In this document: one piece after another, positions 36,460 to 44,873 of the stretch
How positions within the stretch are numbered: the stretch's first letter is position 1
Layout: each line of letters starts with the position of its first letter
Assembly (NCBI RefSeq): GCF_026932795.1
Contig: NZ_JADPVH010000009.1
Coordinates: forward strand, 17,731 to 81,730
Origin: Paenarthrobacter sp. Z7-10
Lineage (GTDB): Bacteria > Actinomycetota > Actinomycetes > Actinomycetales > Micrococcaceae
DNA length: 64,000 nucleotides
Direction of reading: 5' to 3'
Notes under the pieces: model-generated
Told to the model about the DNA's origin: nothing
What the model saw: the letters and a program-made list of their open reading frames with translations, nothing else
Databases searched by the model: none
Position numbers and translations under genes: made by a program

Positions 36460-37948
36460 TTAGAGCATATCTTTGGGACTGGGCACAGCGGTAGGCAGAT
36501 CCTGCCGGGATGGATCGCCGGCACCGTGATCGTCGGCAGCGTAATCACCGTCAACGGGCGCTGACGCGGACTTCGCAGCGCGGCGGGCGGTGATCTCGGC
36601 GACGATGTCCTTGTGACGAGCATCCGTCAACGGGTAGGCGAGCATCACAGCGATGGCCAGCAGTCCGAAAGCGGCAGGCAGCAGGCCTGCACCGGCGCGG
36701 ATCCCCAATGTGGCTTCGGCAGTCTGGACCCCGGCGCCCGCCGCGTAGCCGCCCCAAGCCAAGGCATAGGCAGCCAGGGCGCCGCCCACCGCCTGCCCGG
36801 TCTTCCGCGTGAAGGAGAAGAGCGCGTAGGTGATGCCTTCAGTGCGCACATGAGTCTTCCACTCGCCGTATTCAACGGTATCCGCCTCCAGCGCCCAGAC
36901 AAGCATGTTGATCATCAGGATGCCAAACTGCGTGATGACCACACCGACGAAGGCCAACGGCACCACGTTGGCCGGGGCGAAAAAGACGATCAGACCGCCC
37001 GCCACCATGACCAGACCCGAGTAGACGTAGGTCTTCTTTTTGCCCAGCTTGCGGACAATCAACGACAGCACACTACCCATGCCAAAGGTCAGGACGATGT
37101 TGACGATGGACAGCGCCGCGTACAACGGCAGCGCGTGCAGCACGTCGCGGAAGTAGTAAATCTGGACTGTGCCAACGGCGAGTTGCCCGGTCAGGAACAA
37201 GAAGGAGCTCACACAGAGCATCAGTAGCGGCTTGTTGCCCTTGAGCGTGGCCAGGCTCTGTTTGAAACTGACCTTGGGCACCTCGCGGACCACCCGTTCC
37301 CTGGTGGAGAGCGCGGTGAACAGGTACAGCGCGGCGCCGATCACCACGAAGATGAGCGTCATGGTGGTGAACAGCGGTTGAAGGTCAACCCCGTGCACCA
37401 TCCGTGGTGCAATGAAGATCCCCAGAAGGGATCCGACGGTCACGGCGCCGATGGTGCGCGCACCGGCCAGCTTGGCCCGCTCGGAGGAGACCTGTGTCAT
37501 GGCTCCGGCCAGCGAACCGTAGGGAATATTAACCATGCTGTACGCCAGCCCCAGCAACGTGTAGCTGACGTAGGCCCAGAGCAGCATACCCGTCTGGCCT
37601 ATCTGCGGAATGGAAAAGCTGGCCGCGCTCAACAGCAGCAGAGGAACCGAGCCGAACATTATTGAAGGGACGGAATTTACCGAATTTCCGGCTGTAGGTT
37701 TTGTCCACCATGCGGCCGGCGAAGAGGTCGGAGAACGCGTCGAAGATCCGCACCACCAGCAGCAACGTGCCCGCTGCTGCGGCGCTGATCCCGGCCACGT
37801 CCGTGTAGTACAGCAGCAGGAACATGGTCGCCGTGGTGAAGGCCAAGTTGTTGGCTGCGTCCCCCGCTCCATAGCCGACGATACTGACCTTGGACAGCGG
37901 CTTGAGCGTCTCATTCATGGCCTGCCGGGAATCGTTTAGTGTCCTCAT
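36460..37948 (-). pseudogene. GPH-family sugar/hexuronide:cation symporter, frame-shifted
   Basis: Two overlapping frames together make one glycoside-pentoside-hexuronide symporter. The 5' part starts at ATG 37948 (AAGGAG upstream) with [20 protein letters not shown] and runs to [12 protein letters not shown]. The 3' part continues as [15 protein letters not shown] to SPKDML in the next frame. Between FRPF and FGSVP there are 7 bases where 6 are expected, so one extra base lies near 37657-37663. No slippery heptamer is present. It would have imported hexuronates or glucuronides with Na+ or H+. A sequencing error remains possible, in which case the gene is intact. Confidence 0.8.
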
Positions 37949-38047
37949 GGTGGGCTCCTTTACCCGTTGCTCATCATCGAGCAGGTTCTGCTGGTTCATC
38001 GTGTGCGGTGGCTGCTTCCGGACACTGCATGTGAGCTGACGTACTTA

Positions 38048-38087
38048 AGTAGAACAGATAAGGAAACAATTGGCAACCGATTGCCAA
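38048..38087 (-). promoter_or_regulatory. LacI-type operator overlapping symporter promoter
   Basis: TTGGCAACCGATTGCCAA (38070-38087) is an 18-bp palindrome with 7-bp perfect arms. On the minus strand its second half gives TTGCCA as -35, followed after exactly 17 bases by TCTACT (38053-38048) as -10. Same layout as at 41541, 46939 and 48243. Confidence 0.7.
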
Positions 38088-38182
38088 ACGCATGTAATCG
38101 CTTTCTTGCTCAATCTGCCCAGTGAAGCGGTCGATGGATGGGCAGAACGGTGATCTGTCCCACCCCTCATGTCCATCAATGC

Positions 38183-38234
38183 GCAGAACCGTTCCAATCA
38201 GTCAACGAGCAGGACCGTTCCACCCAGTCAACGA
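38183..38234. repeat. 26-bp tandem duplication
   Basis: 38183-38208 and 38209-38234 are direct copies (GCAGAACCGTTCCAATCAGT versus GCAGGACCGTTCCACCCAGT, each ending CAACGA) with three mismatches. It lies between the symporter operator and the 13-bp array. Confidence 0.75.
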
Positions 38235-38286
38235 AAGGGAATCCGCGTCGACCGTCACGGTCGAAATCCGCTCCAACTATCTGTAT

Positions 38287-38440
38287 ACTGTGCCGTCTTA
38301 CTGTGCCGTCTTACTGTGCCGTCTTACTGTGCCGTCTTACTGTGCCGTCTTACTGTGCCGTCTTACTGTGCCGTCTTACTGTGCCGTCTTACTGTGCCGT
38401 CTTACTGTGCCGTCTTACTGTGCCGTCTTACTGTGCCGTC
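38287..38440. repeat. 13-bp tandem array, about 12 units, at the uxuB stop
   Basis: Eleven identical units of ACTGTGCCGTCTT and a twelfth of 11 bases. Read on the minus strand, each unit is GACGGCACAGTAA, that is the last uxuB codons and its TAA stop, so the array looks like repeated copies of the gene's own end. No spacers or diverged units occur; it is not a CRISPR. Confidence 0.95.
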
Positions 38441-40041
38441 GCGGCACTGATGCCAACCGCCATCGACTCCACGAGGTCCAGCACTCTTTGGTCAGCGGCC
38501 AGTTCGGGATCCAGCAGCCCAAGCAGGGCACGGGCGTCCCGCCCGGCCGGCAGATTCAGGGCCTGGACAAGCTGCCCTGCGGCAGCGTCCTGAATCTGGC
38601 CACCCGTGGCGTGCCTTGCCCGAAGATAGGCCAGCCAGGAACCGATCATTCTGGCGGCCCCGGTCCCCGATCTGCCCGCTGCCAGCTCCGCCTTCAGGAC
38701 CGGGATGGCACGCATCCGCAGCTTGCTGGATCCGTCCATGCCAATCTGCGCCAGATAGTGCGCGATTCTGCCATTGCTGAACCGCCTCAGCAATGCTTCG
38801 CGGTACGCCGGGATATCCAAGCCGGCGTCGGGCAGATTCGCCTCTGCCTCGTCCCAGAACTCGGTCACCCACGCCCGGCATTCAACGTCTGCCAGCGCCT
38901 GCGCCACTGTCTCGTGGCCGCGCAGGCTACCGGCGTACGCCAGGAGCGAGTGCGCCCCATTGAGGAGCCAGAGTTTGCGGTTTTCGAAAGGTTCAATATC
39001 GTCCACAAAGACCGCTCCGGCGGCACCCCAGTCCGGCCGGCCGGCCGGGAACTCTCCGCTCAGCACCCAATTGGAAAACGGCTCCGTCACCACAGGCGAG
39101 CTGTCCTGAAAGCCGGTCTCCGCCGCAACCAGGCGGATCTCTTCGGCCGTTGTTCGCGGGGTGATCCGATCCACGGAGGTGCCCACAAATGACACGTTTT
39201 CCTGGATCCAACGGGCCAGCGCCGGGTCCACCGCTAAGGCCAGACCATGAATGGCTGCCTCGACCGCGGTACGGTTATTGGCCAGGTTATCGCAGGAGAC
39301 AACCGCAATAGGACCTGCTTCGGAGCGCCGCCGGGCGGCCAGCGCGAACACCAGCCGGCCGGCCGCCGTCGTCGGCCCGCCTTCCGCTCCGTCTCCCGGT
39401 CCGCGTCCCAACCCGCCTTCCGCTCCGTCTCCCGGTCCGCGTCCCAACCCGCCTTCCGCTCCGTCTCCGGGTCTGTTTCCCGGCCCGAATTCCGCACCGT
39501 TTTCCGGTCCGTTTTCAGGCCCGGCTCCCGGCCCGAATTCCGCACCGCCGTCCGCGCTTCCGTCGACCCTTTGACCGTGGCCGGCTTCTGCCACAGAGGC
39601 AAATGCGACGCCGAGACGCTCAATATCCGTCCTCACTGCGGGATTTGCCATGTCCAGCGAGCCCTGTGCATCGAGATTGTAGGCGGCTTCCGTGATGGTG
39701 AGAGTCACCAGCGCCGTGCTGGGTGCGGCGACCAGCTCCGCCAGCCGGGTGACGTCGGCGCCGTCGTGGGCCTGAACAATGCTGGCGATGACTTCGAAGG
39801 TGTCGCCGTCGTCAGCCCTTTCGATGAGGGTGTAAAGCCCGTCTTGGTCAGCCAGCGCCACGGCGGCGTCAGGACGCCTTCCGGTAAAGGCGGCAATACC
39901 CCATTGCCCGGAAGGGTCCGCGCGCTGGGTGTACCAGGCCTGGTGCGCCCGGTGGAAGGCTCCTAGACCGAGGTGCACGATCCGCACCGGCGCCGCGGGG
40001 CGGGTATCAAAGGTTGCCCGGCTCAACTGCGGCTGATTCAT
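38428..40041 (-). CDS. uxuB: Fructuronate reductase / mannitol dehydrogenase family
   Basis: 537 residues of the polyol-specific long-chain dehydrogenase family. N-terminal NAD domain VRIVHLGLGAFHRAHQAWY (about residues 19-37); C-terminal domain with PFSNWVLSGEF, KLWLLNGAHSLLAYAG and RFSNGRIAHYLAQIGMDGS, carrying the catalytic Lys/Asn/His set. It reduces fructuronate to mannonate. An insert of about 70 residues (about 153-223), rich in Gly/Pro/Glu/Asn and partly encoded by a 36-bp repeat, splits the N-terminal domain. The ATG overlaps the uxaC stop. The C-terminus and TAA lie in the 13-bp array. Confidence 0.88.
   Translation of the reverse strand: MNQPQLSRATFDTRPAAPVRIVHLGLGAFHRAHQAWYTQRADPSGQWGIAAFTGRRPDAAVALADQDGLYTLIERADDGDTFEVIASIVQAHDGADVTRLAELVAAPSTALVTLTITEAAYNLDAQGSLDMANPAVRTDIERLGVAFASVAEAGHGQRVDGSADGGAEFGPGAGPENGPENGAEFGPGNRPGDGAEGGLGRGPGDGAEGGLGRGPGDGAEGGPTTAAGRLVFALAARRRSEAGPIAVVSCDNLANNRTAVEAAIHGLALAVDPALARWIQENVSFVGTSVDRITPRTTAEEIRLVAAETGFQDSSPVVTEPFSNWVLSGEFPAGRPDWGAAGAVFVDDIEPFENRKLWLLNGAHSLLAYAGSLRGHETVAQALADVECRAWVTEFWDEAEANLPDAGLDIPAYREALLRRFSNGRIAHYLAQIGMDGSSKLRMRAIPVLKAELAAGRSGTGAARMIGSWLAYLRARHATGGQIQDAAAGQLVQALNLPAGRDARALLGLLDPELAADQRVLDLVESMAVGISAATAQ
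39377..39470. repeat. 36-bp in-frame repeat inside uxuB
   Basis: Two exact 36-bp units (39377-39412, 39413-39448) and a partial third encode GLGRGPGDGAEG in the UxuB insert. The following bases on the same strand are more diverged versions (GPENGAEFGPG). Confidence 0.85.
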
Positions 40042-41534
40042 AGTTTGAAGGCCCTCCGCGGCGCCGCGTCGACGATGTCGACAATAATGTCGGCGGCCCG
40101 GGTCTCGGAGATCCGGCGCTCGGCAACCAGCCGGGCCAGGAAAGAGGCTTCGATCCGCCGGGAGGTGTTGTGCCGGGCCGGAATGGAGCAAAAGGCCCGG
40201 GTATCGTCGATGAACCCGGAGGACCGGGAGAAGCCAGCCGTCTCGGTGACCGCGGAGCGGAAGCGCAACATGGCATCCGGGGCATCAAGGAACCACCAGG
40301 GCGCGCCAATGTAGACCGCGGGGTAAAAGCCCGCCAGCGGCGCGATCTCCCGGGAAAATACCGTTTCGTCCACGGTAAAGGGGATGAAGTGGAAGCCCGG
40401 AACCGTGCCGAAGTCCTCCAGCAGGGGCCGGAGCCCTTCGGTGAAGCTGACTGGAAAGGGGATGTCATGCCCCGTATCTGCGCCGAACGATTCAAAGGTG
40501 GGGCGGTGGTGGTTGCGGAAAACACCGGGATGCAAAGTCATCACCAGTCCGTCCGCCACCGACATCCGCGCCATCTGATACATCATGTGCGCTTCAAATG
40601 CATCCGCATCCTCTGCGGTTGCGTCGCCTCGCCGGGCCTTATCGAACAGGGCCTGGGCCTGCTCTGCCGGCAGTTTCAGAGTGCCGGCGGTCCGGGATCC
40701 ATGATCGGCGGAAACGGCGCCATGATTGACAAAGTACTGGCGCCGGTTTTCCAGTGCCTGCAGGTAGCCGGGATAACCGCTGTGGCCATCTCCAGCCACG
40801 GAGATCAGGCGTTCCACCCGCTCCGCCCAGCCGGCCGCATGAAACTTAATGTAAGCATCCGGTCGGAAGGTTGGCAGGACCCGACCCGGAAAGGTTGGGT
40901 CCGCTGCCAGGGCAGCGTGGGCCGACAGGTCGTCCAGCGGGTCGTCGGTGGTGGCCAGCACCTCAATGTTGAAGTCGCTGAACAGCTTCCGTGGACGGAA
41001 GTCCGGCTCCCGCAGCCGGGCACTGAGCTGGTCAAAGAGCCCGTCCGCAACGCCGTCGTCCGCGGCCGGCGTGATGGCATCGAGGGCGGAAATGTCCAAT
41101 CGGAAAACATGTTCAAATTCCTGCCGGAACCAATAGCCCGACGCCGTACCCTCGAACAACGGCCATGCTTTGACGAACGCCCGCCAGACATCGCGGCCGG
41201 CTCGGGCCGCGTCAATTCCGGCACCGGCTATCGCTCCGGCTCCAGTTCCGGCGGCAGCAGGTTCAGGCAGGGACGTTGGGTTTCGGACGCCGAGACTGTG
41301 CAGTGGAATTCCGCTGGCGTGAATCACCCTCGTGACGTAGTGATCCGGAGTCACCAGCAGCGTTGCGGGATCCGGAAAGGGAGTATTCCTCAGGATCATG
41401 GCCGCGTCCACATGTCCATGTGGCGAAAGGATGGGCAGTTGTTCCACCAGAGCCAACAGACGCCGGGCAATGGCCCGGGTGCCTGGATCGGCCGGCAGCA
41501 GCCGGTCTGGTTCGGCGGCAATGTTCTCTGACAT
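40038..41534 (-). CDS. uxaC: Glucuronate isomerase
   Basis: 498 residues of the UxaC family, a metal-dependent TIM-barrel of the amidohydrolase superfamily. It isomerises glucuronate to fructuronate (and galacturonate to tagaturonate). Typical segments: LPILSPHGHVDAAMILRN with the HxH metal pair, SDFNIEVLATTDDPLDDL, TLHPGVFRNHHRPTF and RDTRAFCSIPARH-like FIDDTRAFCSIPARHN. Its length is near that of family members, with a short Ala-rich insert (AAGTGAGAIAGAGIDAA). No ribosome site precedes the ATG and the predicted promoter places +1 at the ATG. It shares ATGA with uxuB. Confidence 0.92.
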   Translation of the reverse strand: MSENIAAEPDRLLPADPGTRAIARRLLALVEQLPILSPHGHVDAAMILRNTPFPDPATLLVTPDHYVTRVIHASGIPLHSLGVRNPTSLPEPAAAGTGAGAIAGAGIDAARAGRDVWRAFVKAWPLFEGTASGYWFRQEFEHVFRLDISALDAITPAADDGVADGLFDQLSARLREPDFRPRKLFSDFNIEVLATTDDPLDDLSAHAALAADPTFPGRVLPTFRPDAYIKFHAAGWAERVERLISVAGDGHSGYPGYLQALENRRQYFVNHGAVSADHGSRTAGTLKLPAEQAQALFDKARRGDATAEDADAFEAHMMYQMARMSVADGLVMTLHPGVFRNHHRPTFESFGADTGHDIPFPVSFTEGLRPLLEDFGTVPGFHFIPFTVDETVFSREIAPLAGFYPAVYIGAPWWFLDAPDAMLRFRSAVTETAGFSRSSGFIDDTRAFCSIPARHNTSRRIEASFLARLVAERRISETRAADIIVDIVDAAPRRAFKL

Positions 41535-41540
41535 AGCTTA

Positions 41541-41580
41541 ATCGTCAAACAGCCGATGGTTTTTGTCAACCGGTTGCCAA
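41541..41580 (-). promoter_or_regulatory. LacI-type operator and predicted leaderless promoter of uxaC
   Basis: TTGGCAACCGGTTGACAA read on the minus strand (41580-41563). Its second half supplies TTGACA (41569-41564), a consensus -35; 17 bases on is GACGAT (41546-41541), and 6 bases later the uxaC ATG. No Shine-Dalgarno lies between. Confidence 0.65.
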
Positions 41581-41626
41581 TTCAGCCATCCCGTCGTTCG
41601 GTTACTTCCGGCCGCTCCAACGGCGC

Positions 41627-42688
41627 TCAAACCGAAGGTGCGGGCCCGCTGGACCCTCGAATCACCAATTCGGTGGACAACCCTCCCCGGGGCGGCGGCG
41701 GCGAGGTTCCAGCCAAGTCGGCAAGGATCAGGGCGAGCGACGCCGCACCGGCGTCGCGCAGTGGCGACTTGATCGTCGACAGTGGCGGAGTGGTGAAATC
41801 AGAACCAAAGATATTGTCAAAGCCCACAATGCTGACATCGCCGGGAACCTGCACGCCGGCCAGCTGCAACTCCCGCATCAGTCCGATAGCCATCAAGTCG
41901 TTGTAGCAAATCACGGCCGTGGCACCGCCGGACCGAACCGATGCTGCGGCCTGTCGGCCGCCTTCCACGGTCGGATTACCGGAACTGATTTTTTCCACTT
42001 CCAGTGAGGACCACTGACAGCGTTCACGGATGCTTTCCCAACGGTGTCCGGACATCCATGATCGTTCCGGTCCGGCAACATAGGCCAGCTTCTTGTGGCC
42101 CAGCCCTGCCAAATGCCTGACCGCTTCGCTGACTCCGGTCTGGATTTCCGCGACCACACTGTGCACATCGCGCACCGAGCGGTTAAGGACCACCACAGGT
42201 TTCCTGCCGGCCAGTTCCTGGATCTGGTCATCCGACAGCCGTGGGCTGGCCAGGATGATCCCATCCACGGTGCTGATGATCCGCTTCGCAGCCAACAGTT
42301 CCGTCTCCGCTGATTCCGCCGACTCGGCCAGCAGCAGCGTGTAGTTCCGTTCCGACGCGGCTGCTTCGGCCCCACGGATGACGTCGAAATACATTGGGTT
42401 GGTGATGTCGGAGACGATCAGGCCAACCGTATTGGTCCTGCCGGTGGGAAGCGCACGGGCGAAGGTATTCACCTGGTAGTTCAGCTCGGCCGCCGCGTCC
42501 TCGATTTTCTTCTGCGTCTTAACACTGACGCGGCCGGGATTGCTCAACGCCCGCGACACAGTGGATGCGTTCACACCGGCGGCCTTGGCAATGTCATAGA
42601 TGGTTGCCGGTGCTCCGGACGGCCGGCTCCGGCCCACGTGCGCGGCTTCGGCACCGGGCTCAGCGTGCTGTGGTGCATTCTGGCTCAC
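41627..42688 (-). CDS. LacI-family transcriptional regulator (1)
   Basis: 353 residues. The helix-turn-helix ATIYDIAKAAGVNASTVSRA (about residues 23-42) and hinge are followed by a periplasmic-binding-like ligand domain (TVGLIVSDITNPMYFDVIRG through VSIVGFDNIFGSDFTTPPL). It should repress sugar genes until bound by a sugar or sugar acid. The GTG at 42686-42688 has AGAGG 6 bases upstream; the frame continues to 42898 but crosses a candidate operator. It sits just upstream of uxaC and is the likely regulator of the hexuronate genes; an operator-like site lies in its own upstream region. Confidence 0.88.
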   Translation of the reverse strand: MSQNAPQHAEPGAEAAHVGRSRPSGAPATIYDIAKAAGVNASTVSRALSNPGRVSVKTQKKIEDAAAELNYQVNTFARALPTGRTNTVGLIVSDITNPMYFDVIRGAEAAASERNYTLLLAESAESAETELLAAKRIISTVDGIILASPRLSDDQIQELAGRKPVVVLNRSVRDVHSVVAEIQTGVSEAVRHLAGLGHKKLAYVAGPERSWMSGHRWESIRERCQWSSLEVEKISSGNPTVEGGRQAAASVRSGGATAVICYNDLMAIGLMRELQLAGVQVPGDVSIVGFDNIFGSDFTTPPLSTIKSPLRDAGAASLALILADLAGTSPPPPRGGLSTELVIRGSSGPAPSV

Positions 42689-42829
42689 GCCAACCTCTTT
42701 CCCTTGGGACGGTTGCACCGCCGTGCTCCGGCGAAGTACCCCCGAACCGGTCTTATCTCCACCCTGGATTCCGGGGCTCGGATGATTCCGGGACTCGGGC
42801 AATTCAATTTTTTGGCTCCACGGTCCGGC

Positions 42830-42847
42830 TTTGCAGCCGGTTGCCAG
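42830..42847 (-). promoter_or_regulatory. Degenerate LacI-type operator upstream of regulator 1
   Basis: CTGGCAACCGGCTGCAAA on the minus strand matches the island operator at most positions (two or three changes). It lies about 140 bases before the lacI GTG. No convincing -10 was seen at 17 bases, unlike the other sites. Confidence 0.45.
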
Positions 42848-42900
42848 CATAACCCAGTTGGGCGCCACTCCCCTCCCAACTTCCAGCCCACGGCCCACAG

Positions 42901-42932
42901 CCCTGCCCTGCCCTGCCCTGCCCTGCCCTGCC
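42901..42932. repeat. 5-bp microsatellite (CCCTG)6
   Basis: Six CCCTG units and a final CC lie 5 bases beyond the stop of the Gfo/Idh/MocA gene, in the 249-bp gap before lacI 1. It is non-coding in the chosen annotation. Confidence 0.9.
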
Positions 42933-42937
42933 GGACA

Positions 42938-43942
42938 CTATCCGAACGGCACCGCAGCCGGATAGGACTGGGCGTAGACGTCCTTAATGATCCGCAGCGA
43001 CTTCAGTGCCTCCGACGGCGAAATCCAGAACGCACCGGGCTCGTCCAGCGTTCGGTAGAAATCCTGGATCAGCAGCGCATGTGAGGCACCCCAATACGCC
43101 CGGCCGTCGGTAACGGCCTCCCGTTCCGGGACCACATCGACCCGGCCATCGGCATAGCTCACGGTCAACGCGCCGCGCAGGTTCAGGACCGCCTTTTCGG
43201 TGTATATATCCAACGTCACCGGCGCATTGACGGCGTTGGCCAGGGTTGCGTAGAAAACGCTGCGGGCCCCGTTGGCATGCGTTAAGGAAAGGTCGGCTGT
43301 GTCCTCAACTTCAATGACGCCGGCCAGGGCACGAGTTCCCGCATGTCCGCGGACTTCTGTCACCTCCCCAACCAGCCACTGCAGCAGATCCAGTGTGTGA
43401 ATGGCCTGATTCATCAGCAATCCCCCACCGCCGGTGGACCATTGACCGCGCCATGGCCGGTCCAGGTAGTAAGCGGGAGTCCGCGACCACATGACAGTGC
43501 CGGCAGCACCGGTGACCGCGCCCAGTCCCCCATCGCCCAGCAGCGACGCCATCGCCTGCACGGGTGCGTTGTAGCGGTTTTGGAAGCACACCCCGATCCG
43601 GGCCGAGCTTCGGGCGGCAGCCTGGACCAGCCGCTTTCCCCCGGCCAGGGTGTGGGACAGCGGTTTTTCCAGAATCACGTTGATCCCGCGCTCCAGAGCC
43701 GCAATGGCCATCGCCGCATGCTGATGGTGCGGAGTGCAGATGTGCACCACGTCCGGGTGGACCGCATCCAACAAAGTTTCGTAGTCCTCGTACGCCGCCA
43801 CGCCATGGTGCGCCACGGCGGCGGAGCGACGGTCCAGATCCGGATCGCAGACGGCGGCCAGCTCAATTCCGGGGCTTGCTGAAATCGCGCCGAAGTGAAC
43901 GGCCGACACATCTCCGCAGCCAATTACCGCTGCTGTGCGCAT
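42938..43942 (-). CDS. Gfo/Idh/MocA-family oxidoreductase (A)
   Basis: 334 residues. N-terminal NAD(P)-binding TAAVIGCGDVSAVHFGA, the family's catalytic-lysine motif VILEKPLSHTL (about residues 93-103), and the substrate-domain pattern GGGGLLMNQAIHTLDLLQW. The family oxidises or reduces sugar hydroxyls, often at C3 of glycosides or inositols. ATG at 43942 with AGGAGG 5 bases upstream. Last of four genes alternating isomerase-dehydrogenase-isomerase-dehydrogenase; 19 bases after the previous one. Substrate unknown. Confidence 0.82.
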   Translation of the reverse strand: MRTAAVIGCGDVSAVHFGAISASPGIELAAVCDPDLDRRSAAVAHHGVAAYEDYETLLDAVHPDVVHICTPHHQHAAMAIAALERGINVILEKPLSHTLAGGKRLVQAAARSSARIGVCFQNRYNAPVQAMASLLGDGGLGAVTGAAGTVMWSRTPAYYLDRPWRGQWSTGGGGLLMNQAIHTLDLLQWLVGEVTEVRGHAGTRALAGVIEVEDTADLSLTHANGARSVFYATLANAVNAPVTLDIYTEKAVLNLRGALTVSYADGRVDVVPEREAVTDGRAYWGASHALLIQDFYRTLDEPGAFWISPSEALKSLRIIKDVYAQSYPAAVPFG

Positions 43943-43961
43943 CATTCCTCCTCAGCCCCGG

Positions 43962-44873
43962 TCAGCCACGCGGGCGGCGTTCCGGGTCCAATGCACTCTG
44001 CGCCCAGACAAAGGACATTTTGTGCGACTCGTACAGCGAATCAACACTGGGCTGATCCACCTCGATCATGTAGTCGCCGTCGTAGGTCGCCGGCATGGCG
44101 GCAAGCACGGCGTCAAAGTCCAGCACACCCAGCCCCGGCTCCGCCCACAGCCGTTTCGTGGCAGACACCTCAAAGTACCCCATCCCGGCACGGGATGCCG
44201 GTTCCAGATAGTCGGCGAAGACGTCCTTAATGTGGATCCCTCCGATCCGGTCCGCGTAGCGGCGGATCATCGCGGCTGGATCCATGCCGGCCCAGCGCAG
44301 GTGGCCCGTATCGGGACCAAAGCCGATCACGTCTGGGCCGAGGGTGTCCAGCAGCGCGGTGATTTCCGCTTCCGTTTCAAAGACACCGCCGATGTGGGAA
44401 TGATGCAGCGGCCGCAGCCCCTCGGACTGCAGCGCCTGGCAGACAATGCCCACATTCTCGATGGCCAGCCGCAGCCGGTCTTCGCTGAAGTCCGCCCCGA
44501 CGGCGGGCTGTGCCAGCCTGGCGGGCAGCGACATCGAGGAAACCATCGTCCGGTCCAGTCCCAGCGCCAGCTGGTCTGGCGCAAAAGCCTTGGCCCTTTC
44601 CACTTCATCCGCGATCCGGATTGTTTCGTCAAAGGGCGAATTGAACAGGCTCAGCGCGGGGGCGAGGCCGTAACCGGCGATCCAGCCGGCGTAATCCGCA
44701 GCAGACATGCCGTCCGGAACATCGGCCTTGACCGCGGTGAATCCGATCTCCTGGAAGTCCCTAAAAGCCGTCTCAAAGACCGCCTTGGACTTGTCCGTTT
44801 TACCACCTCTGGACCAGTACGGAATGGGATTGGCCGCCACCTTCGGTGTGCGTGCCTGCGTTGCCTCGTTCAT
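43962..44873 (-). CDS. Sugar phosphate isomerase/epimerase (IolE-like TIM barrel) (B)
   Basis: 303 residues of the AP-endonuclease-2-like TIM-barrel family. IolE-type features are visible: an N-terminal ANPIPYWSRGG, HHSHIGGVFET, GFGPDTGHLRWAG, GGIHIKDVF and YMIEVDQPS, which carry the probable metal ligands. Members include inosose dehydratase and hydratases/eliminases acting on 3-keto sugars. The ATG overlaps the stop of the upstream dehydrogenase (4 bases). An inositol-like or 3-keto-sugar substrate is inferred from this pairing. Confidence 0.8.
   Translation of the reverse strand: MNEATQARTPKVAANPIPYWSRGGKTDKSKAVFETAFRDFQEIGFTAVKADVPDGMSAADYAGWIAGYGLAPALSLFNSPFDETIRIADEVERAKAFAPDQLALGLDRTMVSSMSLPARLAQPAVGADFSEDRLRLAIENVGIVCQALQSEGLRPLHHSHIGGVFETEAEITALLDTLGPDVIGFGPDTGHLRWAGMDPAAMIRRYADRIGGIHIKDVFADYLEPASRAGMGYFEVSATKRLWAEPGLGVLDFDAVLAAMPATYDGDYMIEVDQPSVDSLYESHKMSFVWAQSALDPERRPRG

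Larger units (their letters stand above)
37949..38427. other. 479-bp non-coding region: operator, promoter, tandem repeats
   Basis: No gene is credible here. From low to high coordinates it holds the leader of the symporter gene, the operator/promoter at 38048-38087, a 26-bp tandem duplication at 38183-38234, a palindrome GACCGTCACGGTC near 38252, and the start of the 13-bp repeat array that runs into the end of uxuB. ORFs on the plus strand here are translations of the repeat. Confidence 0.6.

Noticed and set aside
37657..37663. Programmed frameshift in the symporter
   Set aside because: No slippery heptamer, no stop-codon pause or stimulatory stem, and the family is not known for recoding.
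38287..38440. CRISPR array
   Set aside because: Units are contiguous 13-mers without spacers, and no cas genes are present.
38122..38593. Plus-strand proteins with repeated SYCAVLLCRLTVP
   Set aside because: Translation of the 13-bp repeat in three frames; no ribosome site, no family, and antisense to uxuB beyond the array.
41556..41906. Plus-strand 116-codon ORF at the end of lacI 1
   Set aside because: Antisense to lacI and starts inside the operator; no motif.
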